Source: Micavibrio sp.
GTDB lineage: Bacteria; Pseudomonadota; Alphaproteobacteria; Micavibrionales; UBA2020
Assembly: GCA_028283745.1 (NCBI GenBank)
Contig: JAPWJZ010000008.1
Span: 623,290 to 687,289 of the forward strand
Length of the DNA stretch: 64,000 nucleotides
Direction: 5' to 3'
Under the pieces are notes generated by a model. It was not told the origin of the DNA and made no database searches. It saw only the letters and a list, made by a program, of their open reading frames with translations. Made by a program: the position numbers and the translations under genes. Below are positions 59,551 through 64,000 of the stretch, piece after piece (within the stretch, counting starts at the first letter, position 1; the number at the start of each line of letters is the position of its first letter).

Positions 59551-60615
59551 ATGAAAAAGCGCTTCACCCGCATGGCCCAGAAACCGGCTGCTGAGTTTGA
59601 GTTCTTCCTCGATATGGATGGCGTGCTGTCCGACTTTGATGCGCATGCGAAGGCAGAAGGCAAATATACGGCAGACGGCAAAACGCTGTTTGATGCGTTG
59701 GACTTGAAATGGTGGAGCAGCATGCCCGTGTGTAACGGCGCGCGCGCCTTTTTCGACGGCCTTGCAAAAATTGGCCCCGTGCGCCAATTGACTGCGCCGA
59801 TTTTAAACAGTGACTGTTTCCGCGGCAAGGCGGAATGGACGGTGAATTTCCGGCCGGAGCAGGGGCGTTTTGCGCTGCTCGACCTCATCATTTGCCGTGC
59901 GGATGATAAAAACCTGCTCGCCCGCCCGAACCACATTCTGGTCGATGACCGCAAGAAAAACGTCGATGCGTGGGTTGCTGCCGGCGGTATCGGCATTTTG
60001 CATGAAGGCGATTTTTCCGAGACGCAAAAGCGCGTCGATGCCGCGATGGCGGAATACCGCGCCCGTCCCAAAACCGCGCCTGCGCCCGTTGTCGCAACAT
60101 CCGGCAAGCCCGAAATTTTTATTGGCCCCAACGGCGTGCTGGCGGATTTTCAGGGCCATGCGCAAGCGCACGGCAAGTTCACCGATGACGGCAAAACCAA
60201 ATGGGCGGAACTGGACACCAAATGGTGGGAAACCATACCCGCCTACAAGGGAGCCCGCGCCTTTTTTGATAGCGTGCGGCAGCTTGGGCAAACCCGCTTT
60301 CTTACCGGCCCCGTGCCGCTGATTGACAGCTTTGAAGGCGATGCCAAATGGTCCATGGCCTTCCGCCCTGAATCCGGCAAGTATGCGCTGCTGGATCTTA
60401 TCGTCTGCCGTTCGTCCGACAAAAACCTGCTGGCCCGCCCCAACCATATTCTGATTGATGACCGTCAAAAGAATATTGATGAATGGATGAAGGCGGGCGG
60501 GATTGGTATTTTGCACAAGGGCGACTTTGCCGAAACGCTGCAGGCATTGAAAGATGCAATTGCTGCACTGCCCGCAGCGCCCGTGCCTGCAAAACCACAA
60601 AAGCCGCAGCCGTAA
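59551..60615 (+). CDS. Tandem HAD-like (deoxyribonucleotidase-type) protein with an inactive second copy
   Basis: A 354-residue protein made of two copies of a 5'(3')-deoxyribonucleotidase-like HAD domain. Copy 1 (about 16-165) has FFLDMDGVLSDFD with nucleophile D21 and acid D23, and ILVDDRKKN for the metal site. Copy 2 (about 186-345) matches it closely (KWWETIPAYKGARAFFD; LLDLIVCRSSDKNLLARPNHILIDDRQKN) but has GPNGVLADF, so both catalytic Asp are replaced by Gly and Asn. It may dimerise internally or regulate copy 1. RBS is not clear; it follows the ankyrin gene closely. Confidence 0.85.
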   Translation: MKKRFTRMAQKPAAEFEFFLDMDGVLSDFDAHAKAEGKYTADGKTLFDALDLKWWSSMPVCNGARAFFDGLAKIGPVRQLTAPILNSDCFRGKAEWTVNFRPEQGRFALLDLIICRADDKNLLARPNHILVDDRKKNVDAWVAAGGIGILHEGDFSETQKRVDAAMAEYRARPKTAPAPVVATSGKPEIFIGPNGVLADFQGHAQAHGKFTDDGKTKWAELDTKWWETIPAYKGARAFFDSVRQLGQTRFLTGPVPLIDSFEGDAKWSMAFRPESGKYALLDLIVCRSSDKNLLARPNHILIDDRQKNIDEWMKAGGIGILHKGDFAETLQALKDAIAALPAAPVPAKPQKPQP

Positions 60616-60705
60616 GCCGTTAAATTTCCTGATTTTTATAAGGCGGAACTTTGCCGCCTACCACCTGTTTTTGTTACAAGGGCAAATTCACGAGGAGGGA
60701 TAGCC

Positions 60706-61098
60706 ATGACCACATTTAAAGCAGCAACACTTGCCGTCAGCGCATTCATCATGCTGGCCTCGCCGGCCTTTGCCGCCAGCGATACAGCCGTAAAACCACA
60801 TGCCGGCAGCGTGCTGGAAAGTAGCAACAGCGTGCCGTCCACCACTGGCACTAAGGTTGAAGGCGCGCTGAAAGCCGGCACCCGCGACCCCGTGCTGACC
60901 ACGGCGGATACGCTGGCGCTTGAAGGCATGAATTTTCATGCCAGTGACGTTAACGGCGACGGCAAGCTCAGTACCTCGGAATTCACCAAGGCCGGGCTTT
61001 CCAGCAGCATCTTCGGTTCCGTCGATGCGAACCACGACGGCGTGGTGACAGCGGATGAACTGAATACCGCCGCAAAATCCGGCGTCGGCAGCAAGTAG
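60706..61098 (+). CDS. Exported EF-hand calcium-binding protein
   Basis: A 130-residue protein with a signal peptide (cleavage after SPAFA, residue 23), a Ser/Thr-rich linker, and two canonical EF-hand loops: DVNGDGKLSTSE (81-92) and DANHDGVVTADE (107-118), with all six liganding positions suitable for calcium. A periplasmic or secreted calcium sensor or buffer is likely. GAGGAGG-like RBS (ACGAGGAGGGATAGCC) and a strong terminator follow; it is transcribed as a single gene. Confidence 0.9.
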   Translation: MTTFKAATLAVSAFIMLASPAFAASDTAVKPHAGSVLESSNSVPSTTGTKVEGALKAGTRDPVLTTADTLALEGMNFHASDVNGDGKLSTSEFTKAGLSSSIFGSVDANHDGVVTADELNTAAKSGVGSK

Positions 61099-61111
61099 CG
61101 CCGCAACCAGG

Positions 61112-61151
61112 CAATAAAAAAGCCGCGAGCATGATCGCGGCTTTTTTATTG
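61112..61151. terminator. Bidirectional terminator between EF-hand and GGDEF genes
   Basis: A 17-bp perfect stem, CAATAAAAAAGCCGCGA with TCGCGGCTTTTTTATTG, around GCATGA. It ends in T6 on both strands and lies 13 bp after the EF-hand stop and 16 bp after the GGDEF stop. Confidence 0.95.
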
Positions 61152-61167
61152 CGTCAGGCAAAACAGG

Positions 61168-61842
61168 TTAATCCTGCGCGCGCAGTTTTTTCTCGTCGTA
61201 GAGGGCCTTGTCGGCGGCTTGGTAGGCGCTGGCGTATTCGGTGGTTTCAGTGACGGGGGCGACGCCGAAGCTGGCGCCGATGTGCAGCTTGGCCGTGTTC
61301 CAGTCAAGCCGCAGGTCGTTCAGCATGCGGCGCAGTTCATGCACGCGCACCATGGCGCGCTCCGGCTCCGTCTGGGTCAGCAGAATGGCGAACTCATCCC
61401 CGCCGAGGCGCGCTGCGCCATCCACAATGCGGATGGATTTGACGAGGTTATCGGCAATAAACTTCAGGCAGGCATCACCGGCCTGATGGCCGTGGCAGTC
61501 ATTCAGGGGCTTGAAGCGGTCAAGGTCGATAATGACGAACAGCGCACCCGGCGAATTGCCGCGGCGGATGCGGGCAAGTTCATGTTCGTAGAATTTTTCA
61601 AAGCCGCGGCGGTTCATCAGGCCCGTCAACGGGTCGGTGGCGGCAAGGTCTTCCAGCTGGCGGATTTGTTTTTCCTGGTCTGCAACCATGCGCTCGAAAG
61701 ATTCAAGCTTGTTATAAGCATCCTTCAGCATCGCGACGGTGGCCGACTGCGCGCGCCATGCGCGGTCTTGGGGCGACAGGTTGCCCTGCAGGTTTTCAAG
61801 GGTAAGGGCTTTGGACGGGCGAAGGGGTTGTTCTTTGGACAT
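61168..61842 (-). CDS. Diguanylate cyclase (GGDEF domain)
   Basis: A 224-residue soluble cyclase making c-di-GMP. A helical N-terminus (about 35-68, coiled-coil-like) is followed by the GGDEF domain with TDPLTGLMNRRGF, the metal site DLDRFK, the intact GGDEF at 147-151, and an inhibitory I-site R138-xx-D141 five residues before it, so product inhibition is expected. No sensor domain is present. ATG 61842 follows AAAGGAACTGCG; a longer frame upstream is not supported. Confidence 0.92.
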   Translation of the reverse strand: MSKEQPLRPSKALTLENLQGNLSPQDRAWRAQSATVAMLKDAYNKLESFERMVADQEKQIRQLEDLAATDPLTGLMNRRGFEKFYEHELARIRRGNSPGALFVIIDLDRFKPLNDCHGHQAGDACLKFIADNLVKSIRIVDGAARLGGDEFAILLTQTEPERAMVRVHELRRMLNDLRLDWNTAKLHIGASFGVAPVTETTEYASAYQAADKALYDEKKLRAQD

Positions 61843-62048
61843 CGCAGTTCCTTTATGAGGCGCGGTTCCTGGTAGGGTCCGGATGAGCGGGCAACGCGCA
61901 AAGGCGAAGCGGCAGTGCTTGCCTAATTTATAACATAAAACCGGAATATGCGGAATCAATGGATATTATTCCCATAAATATATGTTTTAGTTGTTTTTAA
62001 ACCTACATTGTTTACAGTGAAAGCTCGTTGGAAGGATTGAAAACTCAT

Positions 62049-62948
62049 ATGATGAAGCGCCGTGCCCTGACCGCCATTTCCGCCCTTGCCGTTATCGCCG
62101 GGCTTGCGGGTGCCATGCAATTCTCCAGGGCTGCCGTGCCGGTTCCGTCAGTGGCGTCCGCTGTCATCACGGCGGCAAATTCGGGGCAGGGCGTGACGGT
62201 GGCGCTGCACAAGGCGTTATATGATTTTCGCATGACCTCGGTTGAATCGGGCGCGGGCATTACCGGCATTCAGGGCAAAATGTATTACGAGCAGGATGAT
62301 AACTGCGACGCCTGGACGACCGATCACCGCTTCAACATCCAGTACCAGTACCCCGAGCGCGCGCCGGTTGAAAACACCAGCCACTACGTCGCCTTTGAGG
62401 CAAAAGACGGCAAGCAGTTTTACTATACCTCCGAACGCGAGGAAAACGGCGCCACCACCGAACAACTGCGCGGCACCGTCAACCCGGCAACCGACGGCAG
62501 CGGCAAGGCCGATTATTCGCGGCCGGAAGACCTGTCGTTCAAGCTGCCGAAGGGCTATTACCTGCCGACGCAGCATACCAACGCCATCATCCGCCATGCG
62601 AAGCTGGGCGATAAGTTTTTCAATGCCGTGATGTTCGACGGCACGGATGCCGACGGACCCGTTGAAATCAACACCTTCATCGGCGCGAAGCTGACACCGG
62701 CGGAAATTGCCGCCCTGTCCGCCGGCAACAAGAAGATCGACGCGAGCCTGCTCAGCCCCACTGCGTGGCATGTGCGCATGGCGGTCTTTCCGCTGACAGA
62801 CGACAAGGAAATGTCGCCGTCCTATGAAATGGACGTTATTTTGCACGACAACGGCGTGGTCAGCTATTCGCTGGTCGATTACAAAAGCTTCAAGGTGCAG
62901 CAACGCCTGCTGGCGCTCGACAAGCTGCCGGGCAAAAAATGCAATTGA
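62049..62948 (+). CDS. Cell envelope integrity protein EipB-like (DUF1849)
   Basis: A 299-residue periplasmic protein with a signal peptide (to about residue 29). LYDFRMTSVESGAGITGIQGKMYY and DDNCDAWTTDHRF are hallmarks of DUF1849/EipB, a beta-spiral protein needed for envelope integrity in Brucella. The Cys in DNCDAW and the last Cys (KKCN) match the disulfide described for that family. Two ATGs (62049, 62052) open the gene behind GGAAGG. It lies between the GGDEF gene and divK, in the polarity/cell-cycle region. Confidence 0.88.
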   Translation: MMKRRALTAISALAVIAGLAGAMQFSRAAVPVPSVASAVITAANSGQGVTVALHKALYDFRMTSVESGAGITGIQGKMYYEQDDNCDAWTTDHRFNIQYQYPERAPVENTSHYVAFEAKDGKQFYYTSEREENGATTEQLRGTVNPATDGSGKADYSRPEDLSFKLPKGYYLPTQHTNAIIRHAKLGDKFFNAVMFDGTDADGPVEINTFIGAKLTPAEIAALSAGNKKIDASLLSPTAWHVRMAVFPLTDDKEMSPSYEMDVILHDNGVVSYSLVDYKSFKVQQRLLALDKLPGKKCN

Positions 62949-62993
62949 TCTAGCCGCTGCTTTCAGTCGCGCGGCCTGTAGCGGGGCTGTGCG

Positions 62994-63008
62994 TTAATAT
63001 ATTTTTAA
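62994..63008 (+). promoter_or_regulatory. CtrA full site (TTAA-N7-TTAA) upstream of divK
   Basis: TTAA (62994-62997), 7 bp, TTAA (63005-63008), 46 bp before the divK ATG. In Caulobacter and relatives this is the binding site of the cell-cycle regulator CtrA, and divK is a known CtrA-linked gene, so the context supports function. Confidence 0.65.
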
Positions 63009-63053
63009 TCTTTACGCGCCTATAGTGCTTATTGTCCGATTTGGGAAATTGAT

Positions 63054-63422
63054 ATGAAAAAGAAAGTTATGATCGTCGAAGACAACGAGCTGAATATGAA
63101 GCTCTTCGATGATTTGCTCGGCGCGCATGGTTATGACACCATCAAAACGCGCGACGGCACCAAGGTGCTGGATCTTGCCCGTGAACACCAGCCAGACCTT
63201 ATCGTCATGGATATTCAATTGCCCGAAGTTTCAGGCCTTGATGTCACCAAATGGCTGAAAAGCGATGCAGAACTGCGCGGCATTCCCGTTATCGCCGTCA
63301 CCGCCTTCGCCATGAAAGGGGACGAGGAAAAAATCCGCCAGGGCGGCTGCGAGGATTATGTCTCGAAGCCCATTTCCATTCTCGATTTCATGAAAGTGGT
63401 CGAGAAGCACCTGAAAAAATAA
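63054..63422 (+). CDS. divK: Single-domain response regulator DivK
   Basis: A 122-residue receiver without output domain. Acidic site VEDN with D10, phospho-acceptor D53 in [13 protein letters not shown], and the Lys of VSKPIS. DivK controls polar kinases DivJ, PleC and DivL and so CtrA activity and asymmetric division. The [17 protein letters not shown] block is typical of DivK. It is followed by pleD, the conserved alphaproteobacterial order, and preceded by a CtrA-type box. Confidence 0.94.
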   Translation: MKKKVMIVEDNELNMKLFDDLLGAHGYDTIKTRDGTKVLDLAREHQPDLIVMDIQLPEVSGLDVTKWLKSDAELRGIPVIAVTAFAMKGDEEKIRQGGCEDYVSKPISILDFMKVVEKHLKK

Positions 63423-63575
63423 CCAGGCCATTTTTACTCTCAAACGCATTACCGGCAGTGCTATCATAACTCGTTGGGCTTTAAAGCTTTTCTTAAGTTA
63501 AGTCTTCCTTTAATATTTAACTTTAGGGTAGTAGAGAAGCATTCGCGCTTCTCCAGCAGGGACACTGTATACAGC

Positions 63576-64000
63576 ATGACCGCCAGAGTACTCGTCGTCG
63601 ATGATATTTTGCCAAACGTCAAACTGCTCGAAGCCAAGCTGAGCGGCGAGTATTTTGACGTGATCACCGCGACCAGCGGTGCCGAAGGCATCCAGAAGGC
63701 GGAAACCCTTTCGCCGGATATTATCCTGCTCGACGTCATGATGCCCGGCATGGACGGGTTTGAAACCTGCCAGCGTTTGAAGGCGAACCCGCAAACCGCC
63801 CATATTCCCGTCGTCATGGTCACCGCGCTGACCGACGCGACCGACCGCGTGCGCGGCCTTGAAGCCGGCGCCGATGATTTTCTCTCCAAGCCCGTCAACG
63901 ATATTGCGCTGATGGCGCGCGTGCGCTCGCTTGTGCGCCTGAAAATGACGGTCGACGAATGGCGCATCCGCGAAAACACCGCCAACCAGTTCGGTTTTGC
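63576..64000 (+). CDS. pleD: Response regulator/diguanylate cyclase PleD, N-terminal part, cut by window end
   Basis: The first 141 codons of a gene running past the window: MTARVLVVDD with the acidic pair D9/D10, phospho-acceptor D53 in IILLDVMMPGMDG, and the Lys in GADDFLSKPVND, then RVRSLVRLKM, as at the start of PleD. Only the first receiver is seen; a second receiver and GGDEF domain should follow outside. The 5' region is rich in TTAA half-sites (63481-63520), with N8 spacing in two cases, close to CtrA sites but not exact. AGCAGGGA precedes the ATG. Confidence 0.9.
   Translation, partial: MTARVLVVDDILPNVKLLEAKLSGEYFDVITATSGAEGIQKAETLSPDIILLDVMMPGMDGFETCQRLKANPQTAHIPVVMVTALTDATDRVRGLEAGADDFLSKPVNDIALMARVRSLVRLKMTVDEWRIRENTANQFGF

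Noticed and set aside
58638-60131. A 497-codon minus-strand frame opposite the ankyrin and HAD genes
   Set aside because: Arg-rich shadow; the plus-strand ankyrin and HAD motifs are clear.
63481-63520. TTAA cluster upstream of pleD as CtrA sites
   Set aside because: Paired TTAA are 8 bp apart rather than 7; composition alone can explain them.

Overview
The window is 64 kb of GC-rich, gene-dense DNA, best read as an alphaproteobacterial chromosome. The evidence is a divK-pleD pair with a perfect CtrA-type TTAA-N7-TTAA box, an EipB/DUF1849 envelope protein, the xerC/DUF484/fsa/priA neighbourhood, and a MATE/amine oxidase/DUF1365/Cfa/NTF2-like/SDR cluster like those of proteobacterial light-stress regulons. 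The species cannot be fixed from sequence alone. There is no rRNA, CRISPR array, prophage or intact insertion sequence. One tRNA-Thr(CGU) is present.

Layout: 1-5.8 kb holds a truncated MATE exporter and the lipid-modification cluster, with NTF2-like and SDR genes facing it. 5.9-13.6 kb has a YegD-like Hsp70, a large membrane/spermidine-synthase-like protein broken by a frameshift in an A8 tract, then a minus-strand block of a decarboxylase, a deoxyhypusine-synthase-like enzyme, Nudix and methyltransferase genes. The block ends in three covarying hairpins. 13.8-17.3 kb is a minus-strand operon of two secreted paralogues carrying HEGWH plus a distal ExxxD, led by a coupled small ORF. 17.4-24 kb carries typA, a Mesh1-like alarmone hydrolase, a coiled-coil mini-protein whose 3' end is tandemly copied, a periplasmic His-rich protein, an orphan GspF-like gene without a normal start, and a PAP2/Aur1-like enzyme. 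24-28 kb is kup followed by a short KdpD-like kinase and KdpE.

28-35 kb has envelope and unknown proteins, the tRNA, and puuA-puuB for gamma-glutamylated putrescine. 35.3-41 kb has dnaX, ybaB, xth and two ankyrin genes. 41-45.8 kb holds two nuclease-like genes and xerC, HIT, DUF484 and fsa. 45.8-50.6 kb has priA, a small membrane protein, sixA and ppx/gppA. 50.6-51.7 kb is a conspicuously AT-rich island with a HEPN-CBS gene. 51.7-58.5 kb has an MreB-fragment-like protein, rnd, a putative metallopeptidase, aspS, an unknown protein and a second PuuB paralogue. 58.6-64 kb has a third ankyrin protein, a tandem HAD protein whose second copy is catalytically dead, an EF-hand protein, a diguanylate cyclase, eipB, divK and the start of pleD.

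Recurring themes are polyamine synthesis and use (7-13.5 kb, 32-35 kb, 57-58.5 kb), nucleotide second messengers (alarmone hydrolase, Ppx/GppA, GGDEF, PleD), potassium homeostasis, and envelope proteins of unknown function. The most promising undescribed items are the paired HEGWH/ExxxD secreted proteins, the A8-frameshifted SpeE-like membrane protein beside the polyamine genes, the HEPN-CBS island gene, and the small MreB-like domain protein.
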